A DNA stretch of 64,000 nt from Gammaproteobacteria bacterium UBA7310 (GCA_002471665.1 DKQK01000025.1:40771-104770), one strand, 5' to 3'; positions 54,026 through 63,642 are shown, counted from the first letter of the stretch. Notes: generated from the letters alone by a model not told the origin. Made by a program: numbers and translations.

Positions 54026-54616
54026 TTAAAATTCGATGCCCAGCTGCGCTTTTACCCCCAGCCGGAAAGCGTGCCGCTCATCCTGCACGGAACTGATGGT
54101 ATCGGCGATATCCTGCAAAGGCGTTGCCATGGTGCGTCCGGTTATGATCACGTTCTGATGTGGGGGGCGCTGTTGTAACGCGGCAACCACCGGCTCAACA
54201 TCCAGATATTGGTATTTGAACATGTAACTCATCTCATCGAAGATCAGCAGGTCGTAATCCGGGTTGCTCAGGTAGGGTTTTGCCGTTTCCCAGGCGCGCT
54301 CAGCGGCAGCGATATCCTGTTCCTTGTTCTGCGTTTCCCAGGTAAACCCATCACCCATCACATGCCAATCCACCATGGGATGATCCCGAAAAAACTTGTA
54401 CTCACCGGTCTCGTTACGACCTTTCAGAAACTGGACCACGGCACAACGCTTACCGTGCCCCAGGGAACGGGCCAGGGTACCAAAGGCGGAACTGCTTTTG
54501 CCCTTGCCGTTACCCTTCATCAAAATCAGTATGCCGCGCTCTTCGGTTGCCTTAGCAATTTTGGCATCCATCACCGCTTTCTTCGCCGCCATTTTTTGTT
54601 GGTGTTTATCTGTCAT
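54026..54616 (-). CDS. cobO: cob(I)yrinic acid a,c-diamide adenosyltransferase (CobO/BtuR)
   Basis: 196 residues. It transfers the 5'-deoxyadenosyl group from ATP to cobalt of corrinoids. P-loop GNGKGKSSSAFG (about 35-46), VVQFLKGR, and LLIFDEMSYMFKY follow BtuR/CobO closely. The start at 54616 (MTDKHQQKMAAKK) matches E. coli BtuR better than the ATG 21 bases upstream. No cobalamin riboswitch or other cob gene is in the window, so corrinoid salvage is more likely than synthesis here (inference). Confidence 0.93.
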   Translation of the reverse strand: MTDKHQQKMAAKKAVMDAKIAKATEERGILILMKGNGKGKSSSAFGTLARSLGHGKRCAVVQFLKGRNETGEYKFFRDHPMVDWHVMGDGFTWETQNKEQDIAAAERAWETAKPYLSNPDYDLLIFDEMSYMFKYQYLDVEPVVAALQQRPPHQNVIITGRTMATPLQDIADTISSVQDERHAFRLGVKAQLGIEF

Positions 54617-54921
54617 GTTACGTCGTGTCCCGGTCATTGATCAGCGAGCAACGTTACCACAAGCTGGACCAAAATGCCTGATGGCAATGCCTGATAATAA
54701 TGCATACAACTGCAATCACGCACATTCACCGTGCACGGGCTATTCCATTGCAACCTATAGCTTTGAGCAATCAACTTCATAAATATTATTTACTTAGAAA
54801 CTGCATGTTTTTTTCATAGGATTCAATCTGGCTTGAATTCTGCTTGTCTTTAACAACTGTTTCAGGAGCACCTGCTCAAACTGGAATTCGAATTGAACCC
54901 TCAACATTCAAGGAGAATCCT
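54617..54921. promoter_or_regulatory. divergent intergenic region between cobO and cfa
   Basis: 305 bases without a gene, holding the promoters of both diverging genes. It contains a partial 13-base tandem repeat based on AATGCCTGAT (54673-54682 and 54686-54695) on the cobO side and a possible sigma54 site on the cfa side. No cobalamin riboswitch elements were recognised. Confidence 0.5.
54829..54845 (+). promoter_or_regulatory. candidate sigma54 promoter of cfa
   Basis: TGGCTTGAATTCTGCTT has GG (54830-54831) and GC (54842-54843) separated by exactly ten bases, as sigma54 promoters require, and matches much of TGGCACG-N4-TTGCT. It lies about 77 bases before the cfa ATG. No enhancer site or activator gene was identified, so this is a motif-level call. 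Confidence 0.4.
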
Positions 54922-56082
54922 ATGACTGCTGCTGCAAGTGGCTATGAATCACTGAAAGCTGACCCAACCAAGCATCAACAATGGCTGAGCCAACTGCTGG
55001 CCGACGCCGGCATTACCATCAATGGTTCCAAGCCATGGGACCCCCAAATACATCACCCCCACACCTACCAACGTATTCTCGCGGGAGGCAGTGTTGCCAT
55101 TGGGGAAAGCTACATGGACGGCTGGTGGGATTGCGAAAGACTGGATGAACTGATCAGCCGGATCATCAGTGCGGAGGTGGACACAACACTGGTGGGCAAG
55201 TGGCAACTGCTCAAGCACTGGTTACTGGCACGGCTGGTCAACCTGCAGACGCGGAAACGAGCCTATGTGGTCGGCGAACAACATTATGATGTGGGCAATG
55301 ACCTGTACCAAGCCATGCTCGACCCCACCATGAGTTATTCCTGCGGCTACTGGCAAAATGCCCACGACCTTAACAGCGCACAGGCAGCTAAACTGGAGCT
55401 GGTCTGCCGCAAACTGGATCTGCAGCCCGGCGAAACCGTATTGGACATCGGCTGCGGTTGGGGCGGTTTCAGCCAGTGGGCCGCCCGCCACCATCATGTC
55501 AGGGTCACCGGAATCACCATCTCAAAAGAACAGCAGGCGCTGGCTCAGCAGCGCTGCCGTTCCCTGCCCGTTGACATTGCACTGATGGACTATCGTGACC
55601 TGTCCGGCTGTTACCAGAAACTGGTTTCCATCGGCATGTTCGAGCACGTTGGCCATAAAAATTACGCTGCCTACATGCAGCACGCCCATCGCCTGATGCA
55701 AGATGACGGCATTTTCGTGCTGCACACCATCGGCAATGACCTGTCCCACCTGGGTACTGACCCCTGGATTCACAAATACATCTTCCCCAACGGCGAACTG
55801 CCCTCGCTGGCGCAAATCAGCGCTGCTGCCGAGCGGTATTTCGTGATCGAAGACGTACACAATTTCGGGCCCGATTACGATAAAACCCTGATGGCCTGGC
55901 AACACAATTTTGAATCTGCCTGGCCACAATTGAAGGCACACTACGATGAACGATTCTTTCGCATGTGGAACTACTATCTGAAGAGTTGTGCCGGCGGGTT
56001 TCGCAGCCGATCACTGCAACTGTATCAACTGGTGCTGCGCAAACGCCTGAAGCCACTGGCCAGGTACTGCCCGGTGCGGTGA
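54922..56082 (+). CDS. cfa: cyclopropane-fatty-acyl-phospholipid synthase
   Basis: 386 residues, standard length. It uses SAM to add a methylene bridge across double bonds of membrane phospholipid acyl chains, a stationary-phase and stress response. SAM motif VLDIGCGWGGFSQWA starts at 173. Cys141 (MSYSCGYW) corresponds to the conserved active-site Cys, and SIGMFEHVGHKNYAAYM is also present. ATG 54922 directly follows AAGGAGAATCCT; a frame extending to 54844 is rejected. Monocistronic. Confidence 0.95.
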   Translation: MTAAASGYESLKADPTKHQQWLSQLLADAGITINGSKPWDPQIHHPHTYQRILAGGSVAIGESYMDGWWDCERLDELISRIISAEVDTTLVGKWQLLKHWLLARLVNLQTRKRAYVVGEQHYDVGNDLYQAMLDPTMSYSCGYWQNAHDLNSAQAAKLELVCRKLDLQPGETVLDIGCGWGGFSQWAARHHHVRVTGITISKEQQALAQQRCRSLPVDIALMDYRDLSGCYQKLVSIGMFEHVGHKNYAAYMQHAHRLMQDDGIFVLHTIGNDLSHLGTDPWIHKYIFPNGELPSLAQISAAAERYFVIEDVHNFGPDYDKTLMAWQHNFESAWPQLKAHYDERFFRMWNYYLKSCAGGFRSRSLQLYQLVLRKRLKPLARYCPVR

Positions 56083-56187
56083 CCGATCAATTCCGGCCTG
56101 TAGCCATTCATATGCCCAAGGAGTTTATCAGGTACAAATGGAACAGTGTTTGCTTGAATATGTCATCATTCCAACGTGAGCCTATCC

Positions 56188-56538
56188 ATGAACTACCTGA
56201 CACCAGCGCGCGCATTCCTGATTGTACTCGGCCTGTCACTGGCGGGTTGCTCAGAACCAGAGGAACCCGCCCCCACCCTTGCTCCGGAGCTGGCGGCGGG
56301 CAAAGCGGTTGTCGACAAAACCTGCATTGCCTGTCACGGGCAGGGCCTGAATGGCGCGCCTATCCTGGGTAACAAAAAGATGTGGGGAAAGCGATTACCG
56401 CAGGGTGAAGACGTTCTGGTAAGCCATGCCATTAACGGCTTTGCCATGGAGATGATGCCACCGAAAGGGGGCAATCCGGATTTGACCGACACCGAGGTAC
56501 GCAACGCCGTGCGCTACATGATGAGCCTTGTGCAATAA
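56188..56538 (+). CDS. lipoprotein cytochrome c (c5-like)
   Basis: 116 residues. Signal peptide with lipobox SLAGC (Cys21) anchors the protein to a membrane. One heme site C46-I-A-C49-H50 and a likely axial Met in the AMEMMPP segment (Met90 region). Class I mono-heme cytochrome of c5/c555 type, a small electron carrier in the periplasm. ATG 56188 has GTGAG about eight bases before it. It follows cfa by about 105 bases and converges on epmC. Confidence 0.88.
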   Translation: MNYLTPARAFLIVLGLSLAGCSEPEEPAPTLAPELAAGKAVVDKTCIACHGQGLNGAPILGNKKMWGKRLPQGEDVLVSHAINGFAMEMMPPKGGNPDLTDTEVRNAVRYMMSLVQ

Positions 56539-56553
56539 ACAGAACACAAGGGC

Positions 56554-57090
56554 TCAGAGTTGCTGTGGATCGTAATGCTCAGCGGACAGGGTTTCCTCCC
56601 GCTGGTAGAACCGGCACAGTGCAAGCCGCAAGCGCTCGGCCCGTGGCCACAGGCCATGTTGGACATAGCTCAATACCTGGCTGTAAACAGCCTGCTTAAA
56701 AGCCGAGCTATCGCTGGGCTCACCATCGAGATTGTCAACACTGACCCTGAACTGAACACCGGCGGCCTGGGATAAGATCCACTCCAGCGCCTGGGGCTTG
56801 ACTTCCACTTGCTCAAACAGACTCTGCTGCTGTACCGTGCGGCCATCCGGTTCGTACCAATAACCAAAATCCACCTGCTGACGACGGGCCTCTCCCGCAA
56901 TCAACCAGTGGGCGCTTTCATGCAATGCGCTGCGATAGAAGCCATGGGCAAAATGCAGTTCATGATGTGTTCGTCCGTCCCCGGCCGGCAAGTACACCGG
57001 TTCTTTCCCGCCCCGCACCAGCCGGGTGTTGTACTGTTCCAGAAAACACTGGTTGAACAGCAGAATAATGTCATCAATTCTATGTTCCAA
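56554..57090 (-). CDS. epmC: elongation factor P hydroxylase
   Basis: 178 residues, matching E. coli EpmC (YfcM). It hydroxylates the beta-lysyl-Lys of elongation factor P. Segment HHELHFAHGFYRSALHES and the metal motif H57-E58-x-x-H61 (ALHESAHWLIAGEARR) are diagnostic. No epmA, epmB or efp lies in the window. It diverges from the MATE gene. Confidence 0.93.
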   Translation of the reverse strand: MEHRIDDIILLFNQCFLEQYNTRLVRGGKEPVYLPAGDGRTHHELHFAHGFYRSALHESAHWLIAGEARRQQVDFGYWYEPDGRTVQQQSLFEQVEVKPQALEWILSQAAGVQFRVSVDNLDGEPSDSSAFKQAVYSQVLSYVQHGLWPRAERLRLALCRFYQREETLSAEHYDPQQL

Positions 57091-57213
57091 GTTGTCGGCC
57101 CTACTTCATGTTCCTGACAATATTTTGCTCGAAAACAAGCCATTACCGCAGCGTCCAACATGATAAACTAGCCGCCCATCAAATACACTCCAGTGGATTT
57201 TTCTGATTGGATC

Positions 57214-58581
57214 ATGACCGTCTGTGCTAAACCGTTCCGGCAGGAATGCCGCCGCATTCTGTTGTTGGCCATGCCCATTGTCGTCGCTCAGTTTGCCCAA
57301 ACCGCCAATGGCTTTGTGGATACCGTGATGGCCGGACGGGTCAGCCCTGATGACCTGGCCGCCGTTGCAGTGGGCTCGGCCATCTGGGTACCGGTGTTCC
57401 TGTTCCTGGTGGGTGTGATGCAGGGGCTGACCCCCTTTGTATCCCAGTACCGCGGGCAACGCAGCCACCAGGCCATTGGCGGCCTGGTGCAACAGGGCCT
57501 GTGGCTGGCGCTGCCGCTGGGTGGGCTGGGCTTTCTGCTGCTGCGCAATATGGAACCGGTATTGTCTCTGATGGAAGTGGACAATGCCATCCGCCCCATG
57601 ATTATCGCCTATTTGCAGGGACTGTCCTGGGGGTTTCCGGCCATCACCCTGTTCCTTGCTCTGCGCTCCCTCACCGAAGGCATGTCCTTCACTACGCCGG
57701 TGATGGTGGTCAGCCTCATCGGTCTGGCCGTCAACGTGCCGGTTAACTACGTATTGATCTATGGCAAACTGGGCTTCCCGGCCATGGGGGGTGTGGGATG
57801 CGGCTGGGCCACCAGTATCGTGATGTGGCTGATGCTGGTGTTGATGGTGCAATACTGCGTTATCTTCGACCGTAAACAGGAAACCGGGCTGTTCCGGCGT
57901 TTTGCCTGGCCGGATAGTGTCGTACTTAAATCCATACTGAAACTAGGGCTACCCATTGGCCTGTCAATTTTTATTGAGGTAAGCCTGTTCTGTGTCATCG
58001 CACTGTTCATTGCGGCCATCGGCGCCCAGGTGGTCGCCAGCCACCAGATTGCCCTGAACGTGGCGTCCATGCTGTTTATGATCCCCCTTAGCCTGTCACT
58101 GGCGCTTACCGTGCGGGTGGGAACCAACCTGGGCATGTCCAACGCTGAGGGCGTGCAACGCTCCATCCTCTCTGGTTTGGCGATCATACTGGTGATCGCC
58201 GTGGTCAACAGCAGCGTGATGATTCTGTTCCGCACCCAGGTTGCCGGTATTTACACCGATGATGCGGTGGTCATCGAGATGGCAGCAGGGCTACTGCTGT
58301 TTGCTGCCCTGTTTCAGATCTCCGACTGCCTCCAGGTCAGCGCCAATGGGGTATTAAGGGGCATGAAAGACACCGCCTGGCCCATGCTGATGACCGTACT
58401 GGCGTATTGGTGCCTGGGCCTGCCGGTGGGGTATATCCTGGGGCTCACCGACTGGGTGGTGCCGGCCATGGGTGCCAGGGGCTTCTGGATTGGCCTGGTG
58501 GCCGGCCTCACCGCGGCGGCCATCATGCTGAGCCTGAGGGTGATCTGGCGCTTCAGGCGCGCCCTGCCCATGCCCGCCTAA
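57214..58581 (+). CDS. MATE-family multidrug/cation efflux transporter (NorM-like)
   Basis: 455 residues with about twelve membrane helices in two halves. The start of each half carries the MATE pattern (MPIVVAQFAQTANGFVDTVMAG; and LGLPIGLSIFIEVSLF in the second). Such proteins export cationic drugs or metabolites in exchange for Na+ or H+. ATG 57214 matches NorM N-termini; an upstream GTG at 57193 has no ribosome site. Monocistronic. Confidence 0.92.
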   Translation: MTVCAKPFRQECRRILLLAMPIVVAQFAQTANGFVDTVMAGRVSPDDLAAVAVGSAIWVPVFLFLVGVMQGLTPFVSQYRGQRSHQAIGGLVQQGLWLALPLGGLGFLLLRNMEPVLSLMEVDNAIRPMIIAYLQGLSWGFPAITLFLALRSLTEGMSFTTPVMVVSLIGLAVNVPVNYVLIYGKLGFPAMGGVGCGWATSIVMWLMLVLMVQYCVIFDRKQETGLFRRFAWPDSVVLKSILKLGLPIGLSIFIEVSLFCVIALFIAAIGAQVVASHQIALNVASMLFMIPLSLSLALTVRVGTNLGMSNAEGVQRSILSGLAIILVIAVVNSSVMILFRTQVAGIYTDDAVVIEMAAGLLLFAALFQISDCLQVSANGVLRGMKDTAWPMLMTVLAYWCLGLPVGYILGLTDWVVPAMGARGFWIGLVAGLTAAAIMLSLRVIWRFRRALPMPA

Positions 58582-58721
58582 TCGCCTAAGACACATAGCA
58601 AAAACTGGCATTTTGCATGCAAGTGTACTTAGATATAGAGTAGAAGTGAGTCTATTACGACCCGGGCTGCGCATAACCATGATTCACGGTATACCCGGCT
58701 CAGGTCCGCGAGGGTAGTCGT

Positions 58722-59411
58722 ATGAAGCCACAGGCATCGGATAATCGTTCCAATGTGATCGATCTTTTCTCCGGGCGCCCCGTTGATGAAGTGGTTGACC
58801 GCATCGTGCGCATTGCGCCGGAGCTGGACGGATTGGAGATGCTCTACACCAATGACACCTCCCCCAACCGCCTGTACTCATTGAAAGTGGTATGCTGGGC
58901 CCTACGGGAATCCGGCGAGGTGGTGGGCCTGGTACCCTGGCTCAATCAGGTTGTGCCCTGCACCGAAATCAACGACCCCCTTAACGGCCGCTGGGAAGGT
59001 TACCGCGACCCCGGCACCAACGACATCTTCTACACCCCCCCAAAACACAAAGTCAAAGAGCTGGAACTGGCGGAAGCGTTCTATCACGTTGAGCAGATCC
59101 GGGATGGGGAAATTCTGCAGGAAATCCCCGACGGTATCGGTACCCATGCCGTGCTGACGGACAACGGCTTCCGCTCTTTTGTGCTGATCGAGGTGCTGAG
59201 TTGGCGATTGATGGCCGACGGTGCGGTACACGCCATGCTGGTGGACGAGGACAAAGTGAAATCCACACCGGTTCTGCCCGGTGACCCTTGCCTCTATTCC
59301 GCCCAGGAGCAAGCGGAGTTCAAGTACTTCTTTCAGCATCGCATTGCCAACAAGATCAAGGAGCAGGATCCGGAGGCACTGGCCGCGATTTCAATGCTGA
59401 TCGAAAACTGA
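58722..59411 (+). CDS. hypothetical cytoplasmic protein
   Basis: 229 residues, family not recognised. After a polar lead (about 1-20, SNVIDLFSGRPVDEV) comes a mixed alpha/beta domain with no membrane helix, signal peptide or known motif. Only a few Cys (for example VVCWALRES, VVPCTEIND and GDPCLYSAQ). GAGG gives a good ribosome site. It converges on the large surface lipoprotein gene, with an 11-base tandem repeat in the gap. Confidence 0.7.
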   Translation: MKPQASDNRSNVIDLFSGRPVDEVVDRIVRIAPELDGLEMLYTNDTSPNRLYSLKVVCWALRESGEVVGLVPWLNQVVPCTEINDPLNGRWEGYRDPGTNDIFYTPPKHKVKELELAEAFYHVEQIRDGEILQEIPDGIGTHAVLTDNGFRSFVLIEVLSWRLMADGAVHAMLVDEDKVKSTPVLPGDPCLYSAQEQAEFKYFFQHRIANKIKEQDPEALAAISMLIEN

Positions 59412-59429
59412 GTATTACTCTGGTACTGG

Positions 59430-59451
59430 TATTACTGGGGTATTACTGGGG
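59430..59451. repeat. 11-base tandem duplication at the end of the surface lipoprotein gene
   Basis: TATTACTGGGG is repeated perfectly at 59430-59440 and 59441-59451, with a partial copy further left. The second copy contains the stop codon and last codons of the minus-strand gene. Confidence 0.85.
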
Positions 59452-62400
59452 TACCACCAGTGAACTGTCCCCCAGTTGATTCTGGTAGGTCAGGCGAATT
59501 CGATCAGCGCTCCAGTAACGACGGGCGATCCTGGATTCGTCCAGGGTCAGCGTATAATTGGTCCCATGCCCGCCCAGTATCAGATCGCCATCGGAAGTAA
59601 GGCTGTAGCGGCTGCTGTCGGTGTCCCGCAATGAGCCATTGATATAAATACTGGAACCCACCAGTGGATCGTAGGTTGCCACCACGTGCTCCATACAGTC
59701 CCCCAGATAGAGTCCGATCAGGGATCCCCCAGACGCAACCCCATCGGAACCGTTTCGGCCAACGGTGAACGAGGCCCGATCCACTCGACTGCCCACAATC
59801 ACAATAATACTGGCCACATAATGGGCGCTGTTGAGTTCCCAGTAACCTGTTGCGTCATCCCCGCGCCCCAGCATGCTGAGAGCAAAACGGCCCAGTAAGG
59901 AGGTGTTGCAGGTATTGCTGGTGTACCAGGCTTCCACACTGAAGGCACCCCCATCGATGGCCAGAGAATCAGCGTAAGGAACCCGGTAGGCTTCGTCGCC
60001 GACGAATCTGGCCCCGCGCCCCACAAAGGATTCAGTGCGGCCCACGCCGCCTTCATCAATGCCGTCATTTCCAAAGGGTGAGGAATCCCGGGCCAACCCC
60101 GATTCAGCGAAGTGCCAGACCCCGGCGTAATCATTCCACAGGCTGGCTGGGTCCTGCCCATCCACCACACTGCCGTCCACCGCATCGTCATAAAGCAGGG
60201 TAATGAAGTTCTGGTTGCTGTTGCCCTTCACCAGCGGCACCAGCACCCATACCAATGCCTGGTTGTTAACCTGGTCCCAGCGTTCAATCTCGTAAGGCAA
60301 ACGGGTGGTACCATCGCTGTCCACGAAGCGGATGTCCGCTGCACCGGGCTGCACGGCATCGATAATCGCCGCATCGCTGATGCGCAACAGCAACGGGAAG
60401 TTCACCACATCACCGGGCACATCGGCTCCGCTCCCGGTGGTATCAAGATAGAATCGTTGGCTGGAAAGCAGGCGCTCTACCCCCGGCTGACTGATGCTGG
60501 ACTGCACCCACAGCTCGGCCTCCCCATCAGTGTACCGGGTATATTCAATGCCCTCCCGTGTGGCGCTTTCCAGCACTGTCCAATTGTCCTCGGCGCTGCT
60601 TTCAAAGCGATCAGAAGACCCGCCCACCACACGCAACGTATTGGTATCCGGGGACAACCCCAGGACCCTGGAACGATCGACGCGCAACAGGTTATTGCTG
60701 TCGCCGAGGTCCACCACCTCAATACTGTGCAGACGCTCCGGCGGCAAACCGGTTAAATCCAGCGTCATGGAGGAACCGGTTAACGCCAGAGTGTCTTCGC
60801 CACCACCGCCACGGACACGGAAAAAGTCAGTATCATTGATTTCAATGCGGTCATCCCCGGCCCCCGCCGAATAGGCGTCCGCGCCCCCCATTCCATTCAA
60901 CGTTTCGCTGACCGAGCTGCCTACGATATTGTCCGCACCACCCTGGCCGATGCGGAACACCACATCCCCCAGCCAATCATTGCCCCACCATACCGCGCCG
61001 AGGCCGGCAGCGGCCGCCGTTCCCGGTGCCCCCAAAATAACATCACTGAAGCCGTCACCGTTGTGATCGGCGGACGCCACCGATTGCCCCAAACGATCAC
61101 CGTCGTCTGAGCCGCGCAAGGCAATGCCGTCGGATGCCAGAAAATCCATCAGGCTCCAGTCCGCAATCACATCGTCATCGCTGCCCAATATCACCCAGGC
61201 ACGACCCGGGCGCTGCCCGGCGTAGACGCCGTTGAACGCCCCCACCACAATATCATCCAGGCCGTCGGCATTGACATCACCGGCGCCGGACAGCGCATGG
61301 CCCACATAACCATCCAGATCCATACCACCGACCGAGAACCCCAAGGTAGCCGGCAACAGGGCAATATCATTGCTGGCAGCCCAGGTTTTACCACCGAACA
61401 GTACGTGCACAGCCCCGGCATTGGATGCCCCTGCCTGGGTCAGTCCTGGCTGGCCGATGTACAGATCCGCAATACCGTCGCCATTGAATTCCCCGCTGCC
61501 CAGCGCGGCGCCAAACCAGGACAGGGCAGCACTGGAGAACCAGGTGCTGCCGATATTCGCGGCCATGGCTGCAAGGTTGATATCGGCTGGGTTCGCCTGC
61601 GCCCGCCCATAGATGACGAACACGGCACCCCCCTCGGGAGCCGCCGCATCCGCTGCGATTGCCGACACCGCCAGATCGCCCAGGCCATCCGCGTTCAGAT
61701 CCCCGGCCATCAGCACCGCCTGCCCTAAGCGCCAACCCGGCTGATTGGTGGTGACAGCAAAACCGTCCGCCCCCAGCAATCCGGTATCCACATCACTGCG
61801 GTTGGCTCCGGTTCGGCCCAACACCACATACACCCGCCCACTGTTGCCGCCCGCCATGTCACTGGACGGATGCCCCAGCACCAGATCGTCAACCCCATCA
61901 CCGTTGTAGTCGCCATGTCCACTGAGCAAGGCATTATTAGCCGGTAACGCCGAGCTGGGGGGGGCATGGTCACCCAGGCGCTGACCCACTTCGCGACCCA
62001 GAATCCGGAATCCCAACGCGGGGCTCCATTCGGCAAGGTCAAGATCCTCCAACGCGGCACCCCCCCAGATGACGTACACCACTCCAGCGTCTGACGCCCC
62101 GCCATCGGCGCCCGGAGCGGCCAGCATCATATCGGCGTAACCATCGCCGTTCATATCACCGGCGGCCGCTAAAGTGGTGCCAAGGCCGTCCGCCAAGGCG
62201 GCGCCATCGATAATGATGCCATCCGCGGCATTCCAGTTGGCAACAGAAAGGCTGGATCGATCCAGACCCGGCCTTCCCCACACCACGTAAACCCTGCCCC
62301 GGGCGCCATCCAGATCGGGAACCCCCACGCCAAAGTCGTCCAACCCATCTCCGTTCACGTCCCCCAGGCCGGATACCGCCGCCCCAAGCCGGCTTTGCTC

Positions 62401-63642
62401 GCCCCTGAACAGGAAACCCAGGTTGGGCTGGAGAGTGGCAACGTCCACCGGCGGGAACAAGGGCGGCTCTGTGGTAAAGGCCCACTGCTGAACCCCATTA
62501 ATGGCCAGCGACGGATTACCCGCCAGATCCTGGAATGCGCCAGCCGTGACCTCAACGGTATAGCGGGTGGCAAAATCCAGCTCAGCCGTGAGCGGAACCG
62601 TTACCTGTAACTGCCCACCCGGATCCAGCTCGAGGGTATCCACCCCGACGCTCTCCACCACCAGGCCCTCACTCTCGCTGCGCACCAGAATCTGGCCTGC
62701 CCCGGAAAAAACCGGCTCACTGTAGAGTATCCGCAAAACCGGATTAAGCGCTACACCGCTGCTATCAGGGCCCGGCAAAAGCTGGGTCTGAGCCGGGGCA
62801 GTGGTATCCACCACCAGATTAAAAGGCTCCGACAGCGCACTGCTCAAACCCGCCTCCATACTGACCGCAGCAAGCGCAAACAGGCCGTCGCTCAATGTCA
62901 CCGGGGCAGAGGCAAGGTCAAACTGCCAGTTCCCCGACGCATCAGACTGGGTTTCCCCCAGCAGAGCGCCATCGAGATACACCTGAATACTCACGCCGGC
63001 CTCCGCTGTGCCGGTCACCATCTGCTCGGTGATGGCGGTGACCCCGTCACCGTCCACTCCAGTGTCGTTGCTGATGGCACTGATCAGCGGCCGGTCCGGC
63101 GGCGTAGGGTCGTAGGTAAAGTAAAACGGCGCCGCCGATTCAAGGGTTTCACCAGCGGTGGTGGTAGCCCGAACATCCAGCCGGTATGACCCGGGAATCA
63201 GAGTAATCGGACGAAAATCCAGATTCCACTGGCCCGCGGCATTGGCCAGCACCGAACCGGATGCGGCACCATTGATGTACAACAAAATGGAATCATAGGG
63301 ATTTGACTGGCCGAGAAAACGCACAGTGCCATCGATGATGCGGCCCGGGCCGACACGGCCAGCGTCCGTCTCGATATAAAGAACCTCTGGCAGGACAACG
63401 GCAACGGTTTCGTCTTCCGGCTGTTGGGGGCCATCTCCGGTTTCAGGGTCCGGTTCAGGTTCCTCACTGGGCTGGTTTTCTTCATCCGGCTCCTGCTCGG
63501 GAACTTCGTTGCTGTCCTGGGACGCACGCTCGGATTCATCGCTGTCGGATTTTGATGAACCCGAGCCACCACAACCACCGACCACCAACAATGTCGCCAG
63601 CACGGATGCCAGCAGAAATTTGAAAAACCCTGGCTTTTGCAT
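59443..63642 (-). CDS. large multidomain surface lipoprotein with Ig-like, FG-GAP, RTX-like, DUF2341 and LamG-type regions
   Basis: 1399 residues. Start at ATG 63642 gives a signal peptide with lipobox VVGGC (Cys24). Order: acidic Ser/Glu/Pro linker (about 27-80), two bacterial Ig-like domains (about 95-180 and 185-280), an SbsA/Big_5-like domain (about 285-390), then FG-GAP repeats with seven calcium loops of DxNxDGxxD type (near 428, 496, 578, 648, 718, 789, 859), probably one seven-bladed integrin-like propeller. An RTX-like stretch (GADAYSAGAGDDRIEI, about 920), a DUF2341-like domain (about 1085-1185) and a LamG/concanavalin-like domain (about 1185-1390) follow. Likely an outer-surface adhesin or glycan binder; the ligand is unknown. 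Confidence 0.85.
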   Translation of the reverse strand: MQKPGFFKFLLASVLATLLVVGGCGGSGSSKSDSDESERASQDSNEVPEQEPDEENQPSEEPEPDPETGDGPQQPEDETVAVVLPEVLYIETDAGRVGPGRIIDGTVRFLGQSNPYDSILLYINGAASGSVLANAAGQWNLDFRPITLIPGSYRLDVRATTTAGETLESAAPFYFTYDPTPPDRPLISAISNDTGVDGDGVTAITEQMVTGTAEAGVSIQVYLDGALLGETQSDASGNWQFDLASAPVTLSDGLFALAAVSMEAGLSSALSEPFNLVVDTTAPAQTQLLPGPDSSGVALNPVLRILYSEPVFSGAGQILVRSESEGLVVESVGVDTLELDPGGQLQVTVPLTAELDFATRYTVEVTAGAFQDLAGNPSLAINGVQQWAFTTEPPLFPPVDVATLQPNLGFLFRGEQSRLGAAVSGLGDVNGDGLDDFGVGVPDLDGARGRVYVVWGRPGLDRSSLSVANWNAADGIIIDGAALADGLGTTLAAAGDMNGDGYADMMLAAPGADGGASDAGVVYVIWGGAALEDLDLAEWSPALGFRILGREVGQRLGDHAPPSSALPANNALLSGHGDYNGDGVDDLVLGHPSSDMAGGNSGRVYVVLGRTGANRSDVDTGLLGADGFAVTTNQPGWRLGQAVLMAGDLNADGLGDLAVSAIAADAAAPEGGAVFVIYGRAQANPADINLAAMAANIGSTWFSSAALSWFGAALGSGEFNGDGIADLYIGQPGLTQAGASNAGAVHVLFGGKTWAASNDIALLPATLGFSVGGMDLDGYVGHALSGAGDVNADGLDDIVVGAFNGVYAGQRPGRAWVILGSDDDVIADWSLMDFLASDGIALRGSDDGDRLGQSVASADHNGDGFSDVILGAPGTAAAAGLGAVWWGNDWLGDVVFRIGQGGADNIVGSSVSETLNGMGGADAYSAGAGDDRIEINDTDFFRVRGGGGEDTLALTGSSMTLDLTGLPPERLHSIEVVDLGDSNNLLRVDRSRVLGLSPDTNTLRVVGGSSDRFESSAEDNWTVLESATREGIEYTRYTDGEAELWVQSSISQPGVERLLSSQRFYLDTTGSGADVPGDVVNFPLLLRISDAAIIDAVQPGAADIRFVDSDGTTRLPYEIERWDQVNNQALVWVLVPLVKGNSNQNFITLLYDDAVDGSVVDGQDPASLWNDYAGVWHFAESGLARDSSPFGNDGIDEGGVGRTESFVGRGARFVGDEAYRVPYADSLAIDGGAFSVEAWYTSNTCNTSLLGRFALSMLGRGDDATGYWELNSAHYVASIIVIVGSRVDRASFTVGRNGSDGVASGGSLIGLYLGDCMEHVVATYDPLVGSSIYINGSLRDTDSSRYSLTSDGDLILGGHGTNYTLTLDESRIARRYWSADRIRLTYQNQLGDSSLVVPQ

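Noticed and set aside
54009..54026. Terminator after cobO (palindrome CCTGATCAGG)
   Set aside because: The palindrome has no loop or T-run on the cobO strand; it is a short self-complementary site only.
54617..54921. Cobalamin riboswitch upstream of cobO
   Set aside because: No B12-box-like conserved core was recognised on the cobO strand.
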